Part shown: in pieces, positions 26,978 through 35,458 of the stretch | Numbering within the stretch: the stretch's first letter is position 1 | How the letters are laid out: the number at the start of each line of letters is the position of its first letter | DNA from: an uncultured Oscillospiraceae bacterium | Lineage (GTDB): Bacteria; Bacillota; Clostridia; Oscillospirales; Oscillospiraceae | Assembly: GCA_934565655.1 (NCBI GenBank) | Contig: CAKTIE010000004.1 | Location: forward strand, 62,001 to 126,000 | Direction of reading: 5' to 3' | Length of the DNA: 64,000 nucleotides | The notes under the pieces: generated by a model | Database searches by the model: none | Told to the model about the DNA's origin: nothing | What the model saw: the letters and a program-made list of their open reading frames with translations, nothing else | Position numbers and translations under genes: made by a program

Positions 26978-27145
26978 AACCTGAAGTACAAATTTGGCTA
27001 CCAGCACTTTTGGGCGAAAGGGTACTATGTAAGCACCGTAGACCTAAATGAAGCAACGATGCGAAAAATCATCCGTGAGCAAGAGACGCACGATCAGATG
27101 ATGGATAAGATTACAACAAAAGAACTGGAAGGCCCTTTTAGGGGC
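26978..27145 (+). pseudogene. IS200/IS605-family TnpA fragment
   Basis: About 56 residues (NLKYKFGYQHFWAKGYYVST...DKITTKELEGPF) match the C-terminal half of Y1 HUH transposase TnpA. The N-terminal HUH motif region is missing and the frame runs into unrelated sequence. It is a dead fragment. Confidence 0.7.
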
Positions 27146-27255
27146 GGCCAATTAATCACTCCACAATGGCTTGAAACCATTTTGCGCTTTTTCAAAATCC
27201 GCTACTGTCCTTTTTGTGGAAACGGTCAACATTTACGACCTTTCCAATACGCGCC

Positions 27256-28224
27256 TTAGTCAGCCCATGTCCAGCGCCAATAGCATTCGTCATTAAATAC
27301 TTCCGACATATATACTGTTCCCTCACCATCCGCCGCAAGATAGTGGCCGTCATATGAAAGAGTCACCAATGCATCCAATATTTCTTGACTTTTATCTAGA
27401 CGAGCATACTCGTTGATTACAAGCATGTCCATCTCGCTGCTATCCGGAGCTATTCCAAATATTTCTCCGGGTGTTTCAAAGAAAGCTCTCTCTGAATACG
27501 AGTCAGATGTTGTCAGTTCTTCGTTTATTCGAGTCAAATACCGGCCATTTAGCCAGTTTTGATACGTAGCACAATACCATACGCCTGACGACACTAAGTA
27601 GGCTTCTTCCGGATAGCCGTAGTACAGAATGAGTAATCCGATGGTTGTATCACAATCGAACCAAAGGTGATATACTCCAGGTAGCAAACTATCTTCGGGA
27701 CAAATATAAGCTTCTTCATTTTCAAATGAAATCAGGAACGATTCATCTGATACACTGTTACCCATTCCGTCGATAATCGTAATGCTACTTTGGGAAGGGT
27801 CACAAGGCAAAGGGAATGAAAAAGACACATATTGCTCTGTGCATTCATAAGTAGGTTGGATCTCCTCGCCGAGAATGAGTGCATTTACAACGCGCAATAC
27901 CGGCTTATTTGTCTCGCCATCATCCGCTTCGTGGTTCCGAGTACCATTTGAATTTATAGAATCAATAGTGTATGGGAAAATGAGGGTAAGTACCGCCAAA
28001 AGGATCACGATTGAAAAACCGCGAAGCCATTTATCAGGATTATTCTCTTGTTTATTTTCGGAAGTATGTTTTTCAGAGGCCTCTTGAAACGCCGCGCCTT
28101 TCTGCCAACCGCAAACCTCACAGATTCTGCTGCCGTTTGGATTTTCTGTTTCGCATTCGGGACACACCCAAAAACCGGTTCTTTGCGGTTCATCGGAAAG
28201 TATGTTCTTCACTTTTTGCACCAT
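27256..28224 (-). CDS. Zinc-ribbon membrane protein of the kinase operon
   Basis: A 322-residue protein: N-terminal zinc ribbon (CPECETENPNGSRICEVCGWQ, residues about 20-40), one transmembrane helix (about 70-90, GFSIVILLAVLTLIFPY), then an extracytoplasmic domain of about 230 residues rich in Tyr, Asp and Glu. The ribbon is nearly the same as in the protein encoded at 33574. Last gene of the nine-gene operon. I do not recognise the outer domain; a surface sensor is a reasonable guess. Confidence 0.6.
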   Translation of the reverse strand: MVQKVKNILSDEPQRTGFWVCPECETENPNGSRICEVCGWQKGAAFQEASEKHTSENKQENNPDKWLRGFSIVILLAVLTLIFPYTIDSINSNGTRNHEADDGETNKPVLRVVNALILGEEIQPTYECTEQYVSFSFPLPCDPSQSSITIIDGMGNSVSDESFLISFENEEAYICPEDSLLPGVYHLWFDCDTTIGLLILYYGYPEEAYLVSSGVWYCATYQNWLNGRYLTRINEELTTSDSYSERAFFETPGEIFGIAPDSSEMDMLVINEYARLDKSQEILDALVTLSYDGHYLAADGEGTVYMSEVFNDECYWRWTWAD

Positions 28225-28381
28225 CTGGTCAATACCCCCACCGTAAATTTTGAAAAAGCTAAATCAAACACCTCAAAAGGAAAACCTAGGTTCATAGGTT
28301 TATTTTTAAATATAATATCTATCGTACCACTCCACTCCATCTGGATACCAATGATCTGCCTGACAAGTCTATATTTGTTAA

Positions 28382-29533
28382 TTAGCTAATAACAAACGCA
28401 TAGCATTCTGCCATCTCTTGAAATAAGTCCGATGCATCTCTTTGCAGGGCAAAAAGTCCACTTTTGTCCTTATCAATGTCAATTACAAAGTATCCATCGT
28501 GTGTCGTTTCTATCAAAAGTGGCTGCAAGTCATTTACAACGATCTCATAAAGCGCAGAAATAATTGTGTAGGTATCTTCTAAATATCTTGTCCCATCATA
28601 CTGGCCAAGTGTTAAAGTGTCATCGTACTCTCCAAGTATAACTTGTGATTGATAATAGTATATACGTCCGTTTTCTACCTCGTGGTCAATTGTTATATAT
28701 GAGAGTCCCAAGGAGTCAAGAACCGTGCAGAAAGCGGTGTTTGCGTCATCCGTTCGCTGCTCTCCACCCGAATCATAGAGTCCACCGTCATACGGCTCAA
28801 TTCTCAGCCCGTTAATCTCAGCAACACCTTTATTAATACGAAAATCCGGATTTTGACCATATGGCGCAGTCAAAAGTATGTCCCGAGGACTTCCACCGAC
28901 CCATTCCACAGGGAAACATGCGCCGATATATTTGAGGGGCGCAAGGTCATACTCCGTCTCCGCAGAAAAACTAACCAGTAAATCTCCATCCGACAGCTTT
29001 AAAACAGGAAGCTTTTCAGGCCGTATATTTACTGCATCAACAACAAGGGTACTAGAAGAGCGGCTCGAAGTATGATATGACATCCGGCTCAAATTCAAAT
29101 GGTAGAAGCAGCCATCATGTAAGATAAAGAATGGTCTGCTGGTAATATTCTCGCAAGCGGCAGCTTCTTCGGCTGTCTGATATGAATCACATAGCAGCAT
29201 CCAATCGTATGCCACAGTAGATTCCTCAACATCCAAAGGGCTATCCGATTCATATCCATGCGCTGTTTCGGTCATTTGGCCATTATCCTCGGATTTAGGT
29301 TTTGCCGTTTTGTTCTGTTTCAGCGCCCATCCAAGCGCTAAAAAGGCCACGGCAAGCATTGCGATAAAGCCAACCAGGATATATCCCCTTCGTGCTGGAC
29401 GCTTTCCAGAAGGAACACCTTCGGATGCGGCTGATCTATGAAAATCGGGGGACGTGGATTCTGATGTACAAGTATTATTTTCATAAATCGGTGATGTTTC
29501 AAGCGATCCTGCTCTATGGAATCTTTCATGCAT
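28382..29533 (-). CDS. Single-pass membrane protein of the kinase operon
   Basis: A 383-residue protein with a cytoplasmic N-terminus of about 50 residues (Ser/Thr-rich), a transmembrane helix (about 51-72, ILVGFIAMLAVAFLALGWAL), and a large outer domain without recognised family. ATG 29533 has GGGAGG nine bases upstream, 28 bp after the kinase stop. The Ser/Thr-rich cytoplasmic tail could be a kinase substrate, which is inference. Confidence 0.6.
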   Translation of the reverse strand: MHERFHRAGSLETSPIYENNTCTSESTSPDFHRSAASEGVPSGKRPARRGYILVGFIAMLAVAFLALGWALKQNKTAKPKSEDNGQMTETAHGYESDSPLDVEESTVAYDWMLLCDSYQTAEEAAACENITSRPFFILHDGCFYHLNLSRMSYHTSSRSSSTLVVDAVNIRPEKLPVLKLSDGDLLVSFSAETEYDLAPLKYIGACFPVEWVGGSPRDILLTAPYGQNPDFRINKGVAEINGLRIEPYDGGLYDSGGEQRTDDANTAFCTVLDSLGLSYITIDHEVENGRIYYYQSQVILGEYDDTLTLGQYDGTRYLEDTYTIISALYEIVVNDLQPLLIETTHDGYFVIDIDKDKSGLFALQRDASDLFQEMAECYAFVIS

Positions 29534-29561
29534 CCTTATATACCTCCCTGTGTGCTAATAA

Positions 29562-30521
29562 TTACAGATTGCCCGCGCGTTTAAAGTGCTTCTTGTTACC
29601 GGAAAAGGCTTCGGATGAAACTTCACTTTCTGCCTTGCACACAGAATCATCAGTATCGCCCTCGATGTTGTCCACAATTAAGCGATCCATAATCGTATCG
29701 CAATCTGGTCTTTTAGCCGGATCACATGATAGCATATCAAGGAGCAGCGCTTTGATATTAGTTGGTATCTCGTCACTGAGGCATACGTCTGTTCCGTTTA
29801 ATACGCTTTCGAAAGCATATTCATATTCACTTTCCAATGTTGGATACTCTCCGGTCAGGTAAACATGAAACACTAAGGCAAGACTAAATATATCTGTCTT
29901 TTCGTTGATAACGGAACGCTCCCCGCTAATACGAAGAAAAGTCTCCGGTGCTAAATAAGCTAAATCGCCATTAATATCAACGTCCTTATTTGTAAAATAG
30001 TCTACAAAGTTGCTTTCATCAAAATCGATTACTTTTGCGGCACATCTTCCGGTTTTTGTCGCACAAAGCAAAATATTTGAGGGCTTTACATCAAAATGGA
30101 CAATATGCGCTGCGTGCAAACATGCGAAGCTATAGGCAATAGACTTACAGACCAAAAGCTTTTCTTCCAGCGGCCGAGCGGCAATATCGGGCGCCGTTAT
30201 TCTTTCGCCTGAAATTCTCTCGGTAGCAATATAGTAGTGGTTGCCAGCACGGAAAAATTCATTTATTCGAACAATATTTCCACGGCTGCATCTGTTGATC
30301 GCAGCATACAGTTCTAATCTGCTTTTTTCGTATTCCTCGCAAGCGTTCTGCTTTTTCTCAAGCTGGTCGGGGGACATAGCGGTACTGTCCAGGGGGTATA
30401 CAGGGCTCAAAAACTCCTTTATAAAATATGAAACACCGCCTTTATCTCCGAACCCCCATTTTGAAAAACCACTATTATCATTTGTCAAATCGTGGGTAAT
30501 CCGATAGCCGTTAATCTCCAT
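29562..30521 (-). CDS. Serine/threonine protein kinase
   Basis: A 319-residue Hanks-type kinase that fills almost the whole protein. Visible: glycine loop region (GFSKWGFGDKGG), VAIK-type Lys in YFIKEF, catalytic loop HFDVKPSN (Asp, Lys and Asn kept; HRD Arg replaced by Phe), metal motif IDFDES (DFG replaced by DFD), and LAPE. No membrane segment or PASTA domains, unlike housekeeping PknB. ATG 30521 overlaps the upstream stop (ATGA) with a GGAG site. With the PP2C and VWA genes it forms a phosphorylation switch. Confidence 0.85.
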   Translation of the reverse strand: MEINGYRITHDLTNDNSGFSKWGFGDKGGVSYFIKEFLSPVYPLDSTAMSPDQLEKKQNACEEYEKSRLELYAAINRCSRGNIVRINEFFRAGNHYYIATERISGERITAPDIAARPLEEKLLVCKSIAYSFACLHAAHIVHFDVKPSNILLCATKTGRCAAKVIDFDESNFVDYFTNKDVDINGDLAYLAPETFLRISGERSVINEKTDIFSLALVFHVYLTGEYPTLESEYEYAFESVLNGTDVCLSDEIPTNIKALLLDMLSCDPAKRPDCDTIMDRLIVDNIEGDTDDSVCKAESEVSSEAFSGNKKHFKRAGNL

Positions 30522-31129
30522 CACAAGTCTCCACCTCTGTTGAACCAAGAGTTATGCGAACCGTTCTCCTCGGAAGAATACACATTATCTACCCCGGAAG
30601 AACTTCTTCGCATCGTAGATTTGATTCTGCTTGTCTCTTCTGTATCGTGTTCTTCAGTCTCGCAAGTGCTTAACTCCACTTCCGGTTCAACACAGTTGGT
30701 GCTATCAGAACTAAGAATGATTTTTACCGGCATACTGCTCGTACTCGGAGCAGAAGATCGCTCCGCTGCCACTGCACTAGGATATTCAGCTCTCTTAATG
30801 CCCTTCGGTTCTTTGCGGGATGTATCATCCTCCGTCCGGCTCTTGTATTGAGAAAAGACATACGCAACAATACCAAGAGTCTCAACGACAAGTAAAATAT
30901 TCCGTACAACATTACTGTTGCCCCTTTTCAAATCGTCCGGTGCTAACCATGCCCACTGCCGCATACAATCAGAGCAAGTATATTCCCCGTTGTACTCGAC
31001 GTATGCACCGGTAAATGTCCTTCCGCATATATCACATACCATTCTCTTGGGGACGATCAAAAAAGTTAAAATAACACATATTGCATACACACAGATTGCA
31101 AGGATAACTTTTCTCTCTTTTGTTTTCAT
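30521..31129 (-). CDS. Membrane protein with four-cysteine LIM-like motif
   Basis: A 202-residue protein. N-terminal helix (about 8-26), a CDICGRTF...YTCSDCMRQW zinc site (about 32-58), a second helix (about 77-92), then a long Ser/Thr/Glu-rich cytoplasmic tail. ATG 31129 has GGAGA eight bases upstream. The tail is translationally coupled to the kinase gene and rich in phosphorylatable residues. Family not recognised. Confidence 0.6.
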   Translation of the reverse strand: MKTKERKVILAICVYAICVILTFLIVPKRMVCDICGRTFTGAYVEYNGEYTCSDCMRQWAWLAPDDLKRGNSNVVRNILLVVETLGIVAYVFSQYKSRTEDDTSRKEPKGIKRAEYPSAVAAERSSAPSTSSMPVKIILSSDSTNCVEPEVELSTCETEEHDTEETSRIKSTMRRSSSGVDNVYSSEENGSHNSWFNRGGDL

Positions 31130-31186
31130 CGTCTTTCTCCTTATTTACATAACCAAAATCTTGTGAATCAATAAGCTATGATACTC

Positions 31187-32116
31187 CTATAGATATGATT
31201 CATAACCATTGCTATATAGTTCCCACATATCCTCTCTTGCAACTCCCGAATCAAGGAGTTTTTCCAATTCCAAGTATCGCTCACGATAGCAAGCCTTTAC
31301 ATCCAAAAATGTCTTGAATCCGTACCCCGCCAAACACATTGTGAAATCATCACCGGACACTTCGGAGAACAGACAGTAAAGTCGTTTTTTCCAGTCAATA
31401 ATACATGTGCTTTCTGTCATAGTTTTTAATAATAAAAACTCGAACTCCATGGGTGTCGTAATGTAGCCGAAGCAGCCGTCTGTCGCAGAAAATACGATAC
31501 ACGGTTTCGGAAAAGTATAGGACTTACGGTGTATCTCATACGGTACACTTCCATTGATCACATTGGTAAGAACGCCATCATCTGTCAAATTGCTCATGGC
31601 ACTTTGTGTTTGCGTGTCGTCTTTCGTCAACTGGTGCAGACCGCTTGTGTCCAAAAGATAACATCGTGAATCACCAGACCAAAAGCACATCACATTTATG
31701 CTATCCGTGTCATCGCTGCTTGATGTTACAGCCATCGTTGTAGGAAATGCCTTGCCCAAGCTGCCCTTTATACGGCTTATTTGCTGGTCGCCGTATTGCA
31801 TACAGATATGCAGTGCGGTTCCAACATAATAATCTAATACCTGATCCTCTGCACCCCTGGCAAACCATCGTCCAAGGCTTCCTGCTACTGCTCGAGATGC
31901 TACATATGCGCCCGTCTTACCATGATAATTCTGATACCTTTTTGCGCCAATTCCACCACAGCCATCGAAAACAGCGGTCAATGCACGATTATCTTTAGCA
32001 TCTATGCAAAAACTATCTTCGCCGTTCTCTGCAATTGCTTCACCCGCCACATAAAATAGCATGGATACTCCGTCGTCGCCGGAGCCATCAATATTTTTTT
32101 TCTTAAAAATTGCCAT
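31187..32116 (-). CDS. PP2C-family protein phosphatase
   Basis: A 309-residue PPM phosphatase. Motifs: GEDSFCID, FDGCGGIG (DGHGG variant), FWSGDSRCYLL, KDDTQTQ, FSATDGCFGY and GDDFTMCLAG, giving the acidic residues that bind two Mn/Mg ions. It should reverse the action of the kinase in the same operon. The start is uncertain: ATG 32116 (MAIFKKKN) is one base after the VWA stop, ATG 32140 is the alternative; neither has a strong ribosome site, suggesting translational coupling. Confidence 0.85.
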   Translation of the reverse strand: MAIFKKKNIDGSGDDGVSMLFYVAGEAIAENGEDSFCIDAKDNRALTAVFDGCGGIGAKRYQNYHGKTGAYVASRAVAGSLGRWFARGAEDQVLDYYVGTALHICMQYGDQQISRIKGSLGKAFPTTMAVTSSSDDTDSINVMCFWSGDSRCYLLDTSGLHQLTKDDTQTQSAMSNLTDDGVLTNVINGSVPYEIHRKSYTFPKPCIVFSATDGCFGYITTPMEFEFLLLKTMTESTCIIDWKKRLYCLFSEVSGDDFTMCLAGYGFKTFLDVKACYRERYLELEKLLDSGVAREDMWELYSNGYESYL

Positions 32117-32117
32117 G

Positions 32118-32804
32118 TCAAATTGTGTTAGAAATAGCATCAATTATCTGGACATATTCAACATTGCTGAGACCGTTTCCGGCTTCAGACGGGAAATGCA
32201 GAACATTATCCCAGTTTTGAGAGATTGTACTCCATCCCGGTTTGTCTGGAGTAAATAGCAACAATCTCTTAGCATTGTTGTCCATAAACCCTGGCTGCTG
32301 ACGATCACCCCACCAAGCGGTCAATTCGTGCATATCCTTTGCCATGCCTTTGGGATAATAGGGACTTCTGCTCCCAAATCCGAGTTCATGCGTACCATCA
32401 TCAGACCACACAACAATTACTTGCCGCTTTTTCATGCCTTCTGTTGTCCAATCCGATTTAATGGAGTACGCCAGGGCTTCCAAACCATCCTCTGGAGGAT
32501 CTCCGCCGCCATCCGCTTCGAGACTACTGACACATTCTTCAAAATCTTTACTCTCTTCGGGTAGCCGGAAAAAATCTGTGACAAGCATGGCATTTTCTTC
32601 GTCCGCCAGATAATCACGAAAAGCAACGACCCGCACACGTAGTTGATCAATGTGCTTATGCTTCTTTTCCATAACATCCATAACATCTCGATAAAAGTTC
32701 AAAGCATTTTTCTTAACGATATTGATGATATTATCCATGCTACCGGTGCAATCGATACAGAATACCATATCAACATTGTATGTGATTTTATAATTACTGC
32801 CCAT
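32118..32804 (-). CDS. Von Willebrand factor A (TerY-like) protein
   Basis: A 228-residue protein that is essentially one VWA domain. The MIDAS motif is complete (FCIDCTGSMDNI) with later Thr and Asp positions (VVWSDDGTHELG). TerY-type VWA proteins accompany PP2C phosphatases and kinases in the TerY-P triad. ATG 32804 has GGAGG eight bases upstream; an upstream in-frame ATG overlaps that site. Confidence 0.85.
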   Translation of the reverse strand: MGSNYKITYNVDMVFCIDCTGSMDNIINIVKKNALNFYRDVMDVMEKKHKHIDQLRVRVVAFRDYLADEENAMLVTDFFRLPEESKDFEECVSSLEADGGGDPPEDGLEALAYSIKSDWTTEGMKKRQVIVVWSDDGTHELGFGSRSPYYPKGMAKDMHELTAWWGDRQQPGFMDNNAKRLLLFTPDKPGWSTISQNWDNVLHFPSEAGNGLSNVEYVQIIDAISNTI

Positions 32805-32861
32805 TTGTTTTTCCTCCATCATGTATTTTTCTAAAGTTAAAAAGTGCGCTTTTGCCGTAGA

Positions 32862-33431
32862 TCAATCGGGAATATTTGCATCTGCGTCAACGTTTGAAGA
32901 AACTCTGTCGTTCTTTGAGAAAATATCCTTCCCCTCTTGTAACGGCAAATTTTGTTTGGCATCTCGATTTAAGTCGTTGTCCCAGAGTTCCTTGTCTTGC
33001 TCTATAAGTGACCGGTTCTCATTAGGCAAAGAAGAGTTGGCCTCACTATCTTGCTCCTTCATGGGGACTTGAACAGTCTCCTCTTTTGTTATTTGTTCCA
33101 GTTGCTGTTCCCCTGCGGCACGTTCCCTCAACAGACTGATTGCCAATACCGTTGACAAAATCAAAAGAACAACTGCTAAAGCCGTTACGATCCGCATCTG
33201 CTTCAGAAGTCTTTTCCTTTGATGCTTATATATGGACAACTCCCTTCTTAGCCTTTCTTCAGTCTCCTGCTGCGCTTGGCAAATGACCTCGGCATTACGC
33301 TCTGGATGGCTGTCAAAGCTGAGAATATCTGCAAAGCCATTTCCGCAAGGAGTAATTGGCATAGTCGCCCCACAAGAGAAACACTGATCCGCCTTCATCG
33401 GATTATTTGTTCCACACTTCTCGCATAACAC
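32862..33431 (-). CDS. Zinc-ribbon membrane protein of the kinase operon
   Basis: A 189-residue protein: N-terminal zinc ribbon (LCEKCGTNNPMKADQCFSCGAT), a helical coiled-coil segment (QAQQETEERLRREL), one transmembrane helix (about 85-106), and an acidic, Asn/Asp-rich outer tail. The start is GTG 33431 behind AAGGTGG. Probably anchored with the C-terminus outside. Confidence 0.6.
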   Translation of the reverse strand: MLCEKCGTNNPMKADQCFSCGATMPITPCGNGFADILSFDSHPERNAEVICQAQQETEERLRRELSIYKHQRKRLLKQMRIVTALAVVLLILSTVLAISLLRERAAGEQQLEQITKEETVQVPMKEQDSEANSSLPNENRSLIEQDKELWDNDLNRDAKQNLPLQEGKDIFSKNDRVSSNVDADANIPD

Positions 33432-33573
33432 TAATTTTCACCACCTTCGAAATAAATACTATTATTTAGTTAGCTTAGCCCTGCCAAACATAATAAGTTA
33501 GGGTAAAATAAAACAATTGCGTTGCAGCAACGCCTGAACTCACTTTTCTGTGGTTCACATATAATTCAGTCAT

Positions 33574-34086
33574 TCATACCTCGAATTGCTCATCAGTTAC
33601 ATTTCCAAACGCATCAAATGTAGTTTCTACAGAGCGAATCATATCGCCGTCAGAGTCGTACCAAGTTGTCCGCTCTCTATGAGGATATTCTGTTGTGTCA
33701 TACTTGATAAAGCAAGCTATCGTACCGTCAGTATCATAGCATATCTGACGTTCACGCCTGCCGCCGCTACTTTTCCACCATTTGTAATTCAAGTAGCCGT
33801 TGGGCGCATACTCTTCAATCCATTTCCCATCAGCATCATTGGTGCCATATATGAACTGATGAGGATTAATATGGCGAACCATATATGAAAATTGAGACAC
33901 TTGGGTGCATCTGCCATCTTCATCTCTATTTGTTTTTCCGGTAGCAGTCGCAGCAGAAAGACTGCGCTGCCATCCGCAGATAATGCACATTTTTTCAGTT
34001 AAGCTGTTCTCTGTTTCGCATTGAGGACAAATCCAAATATTGTCCCTTGAATTGCTAGGCGGATATAAAATGTTGGAAATCTCCAT
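33574..34086 (-). CDS. Zinc-ribbon protein with repeat-like C-terminus
   Basis: A 170-residue protein: zinc ribbon CPQCETENSLTEKMCIICGWQ at the N-terminus and a C-terminal half with repeated WYDSDGDMIRSVETTFDAFGN-style strands that resemble YD/RHS-like or MORN-like beta repeats. No transmembrane helix. ATG 34086 is chosen; a TTG at 34098 inside the xre gene is possible. A 140-bp gap separates it from the next gene. Confidence 0.55.
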   Translation of the reverse strand: MEISNILYPPSNSRDNIWICPQCETENSLTEKMCIICGWQRSLSAATATGKTNRDEDGRCTQVSQFSYMVRHINPHQFIYGTNDADGKWIEEYAPNGYLNYKWWKSSGGRRERQICYDTDGTIACFIKYDTTEYPHRERTTWYDSDGDMIRSVETTFDAFGNVTDEQFEV

Positions 34087-34090
34087 ACTA

Positions 34091-34378
34091 TCACTCAACT
34101 TTCAAATAATTTACAATAATTTCCGGACAGATATCCTGTATTTCCAGCCATACTTTTGAGCTATTGTTAAGAGAAAAAACAAAGCAAAGCGCTAGATAAC
34201 CCTTCCATGTAAGTTTTCTTGAGCCATTTTCAATGGATGTCAATGTCTGTCGTGTTACACCTACTCGTTCAGCTAACTGTGCCTGGGTTATACCTAAGAC
34301 ATCTCGCAACTGCGGTAGATTTTCTACCATAGCTGCAATGTAGTTTTCTTTTGTCTTTCGATTTAATCTGATTTGCAT
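34091..34378 (-). CDS. Xre-family repressor of the kinase operon
   Basis: A 95-residue protein with a Cro/CI helix-turn-helix (LGITQAQLAERVGVTRQTLTSIENGSRKL). First gene of the operon. An imperfect palindrome ATGTC-n9-GACAT sits just downstream of the predicted start point, so autoregulation is likely. Confidence 0.8.
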   Translation of the reverse strand: MQIRLNRKTKENYIAAMVENLPQLRDVLGITQAQLAERVGVTRQTLTSIENGSRKLTWKGYLALCFVFSLNNSSKVWLEIQDICPEIIVNYLKVE

Positions 34379-34397
34379 ATAGTCTCAGCCTCTTTTC

Positions 34398-34456
34398 ATG
34401 TCTCAAAATGTGACATCTCCACTTTTGATTGTATCAGTTTTTTGTTATATCGTCAA
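34398..34456 (-). promoter_or_regulatory. Promoter and operator of the kinase operon
   Basis: Minus-strand TTGACG (34456-34451), exactly 17 bp, TACAAT (34433-34428). The palindrome ATGTC-n9-GACAT at 34398-34416 overlaps the region just after the start point. Confidence 0.7.
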
Positions 34457-34626
34457 CAGGAAATTGCCTATTCAACAAACTTCAGCTACTGAAATATTCA
34501 TCATAATGTTTATACTTTTTACATAAGGCAAGAAACTAATTGTTTTTATGTACCTTTTAGCTTCGCAGCGTAGGGGCGTCTCACTTTTGTAGTGCTTTGC
34601 CTACTTCGCATATATTGCATTTCTGC
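34457..34626. other. AT-rich spacer between divergent promoters
   Basis: I see no gene or strong structure between the two promoters. Confidence 0.4.
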
Positions 34627-34655
34627 TTCACATTTTTCCACCGATGTGTTATACT
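34627..34655 (+). promoter_or_regulatory. Promoter of the GNAT-like gene
   Basis: TTCACA (34627-34632), 17 bp, TATACT (34650-34655); GAGGTG precedes ATG 34673. Confidence 0.5.
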
Positions 34656-34672
34656 AATCGTGAGGTGATCAT

Positions 34673-35185
34673 ATGCACTTTCAGCCGTTCGTATATGATA
34701 GGGCTAACCAGCGGATTCCTGTAACAATTGAGCTGATGACACATTTGGATTCAGAATTGACTAATGAGCATCCTCTGTGGCAAACATCTTGGACGAGCGA
34801 ATTTTTGGACAATTCAGCTTTTGAAAAATATGCTGCCAAGGTGGGAAATGAATTGATCGCGCTGGCTGCGTATGAAATCCTCGAAAGTTCTCTTGTCGTC
34901 CACATTGTATACATGGAGGCTCATCCAGAGTCAAATCCGACTCTCGTCGATAGTACTCCAAAATACACAGGAATCGGCAGACTAATGATTGCCTACGGTA
35001 TCAAGCTCTCTATCGACAACGGTTTTGCTGGAGACGTGGTACTTGAAGCAAAGACAACGCAGTTAGCACAGCACTACGAACGAGATTTTGATGCAGTACT
35101 GCTTCCTGTATTTCACTCCGCCGCCCCAAGGTATCTAATAGCAGACGAAGCTGCAAAACGGATATTCTTCACATACCTTGCCTGA
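34673..35185 (+). CDS. GNAT-like acetyltransferase
   Basis: A 170-residue protein with a GNAT-like C-terminal half: YTGIGRLMIAYGIKLSIDNGFAGDVVLEA corresponds to the acetyl-CoA binding motif A (R/Q-x-x-G-x-A/G region, here TGIGRLM). The N-terminal 90 residues are less typical. Lone GNAT proteins on mobile elements may be small-molecule or tRNA acetylating enzymes. It is followed 23 bp later by an 80-residue gene, so they are probably cotranscribed. Confidence 0.6.
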   Translation: MHFQPFVYDRANQRIPVTIELMTHLDSELTNEHPLWQTSWTSEFLDNSAFEKYAAKVGNELIALAAYEILESSLVVHIVYMEAHPESNPTLVDSTPKYTGIGRLMIAYGIKLSIDNGFAGDVVLEAKTTQLAQHYERDFDAVLLPVFHSAAPRYLIADEAAKRIFFTYLA

Positions 35186-35208
35186 CTTTTGATAAGGAGG
35201 TGCCCCAT

Positions 35209-35451
35209 ATGAATGACAATAAAAATCTCCCGACATCCAATGCAGAGTGGTATTGCCGCAAAGATCCTGAAAATGAGCGCTTTTATGAGATATTCTTCCG
35301 CCTGTGCCAGAAGTACAATGTGCGTTGGGCCAGCGCCACGCCGAAAGAAAAGGCCTTCATCGAAGAGGTCACCCGCGTCACTTACGAGAGGGACAAGGCG
35401 CAGCGGCTTGGGTTGCCCCTGTCAGAAGTCCGACCTTCCTTTGCATCATAA
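35209..35451 (+). CDS. 80-residue conserved-looking protein of unknown function
   Basis: An 80-residue soluble, helical, charged protein (NAEWYCRKDPENERFYEIFFRLCQKYNVRWASATPKEKAFIEEV). ATG 35209 has AAGGAGG eight bases upstream. It is the second gene of the GNAT pair and the last gene before attR. A partner or inhibitor role is possible but unsupported beyond position. Confidence 0.55.
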   Translation: MNDNKNLPTSNAEWYCRKDPENERFYEIFFRLCQKYNVRWASATPKEKAFIEEVTRVTYERDKAQRLGLPLSEVRPSFAS

Positions 35452-35458
35452 AGCTCGT

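Noticed and set aside
26978..27145. Active IS200/IS605 element
   Set aside because: Only the C-terminal part of TnpA remains and no ends with hairpins were recognised.
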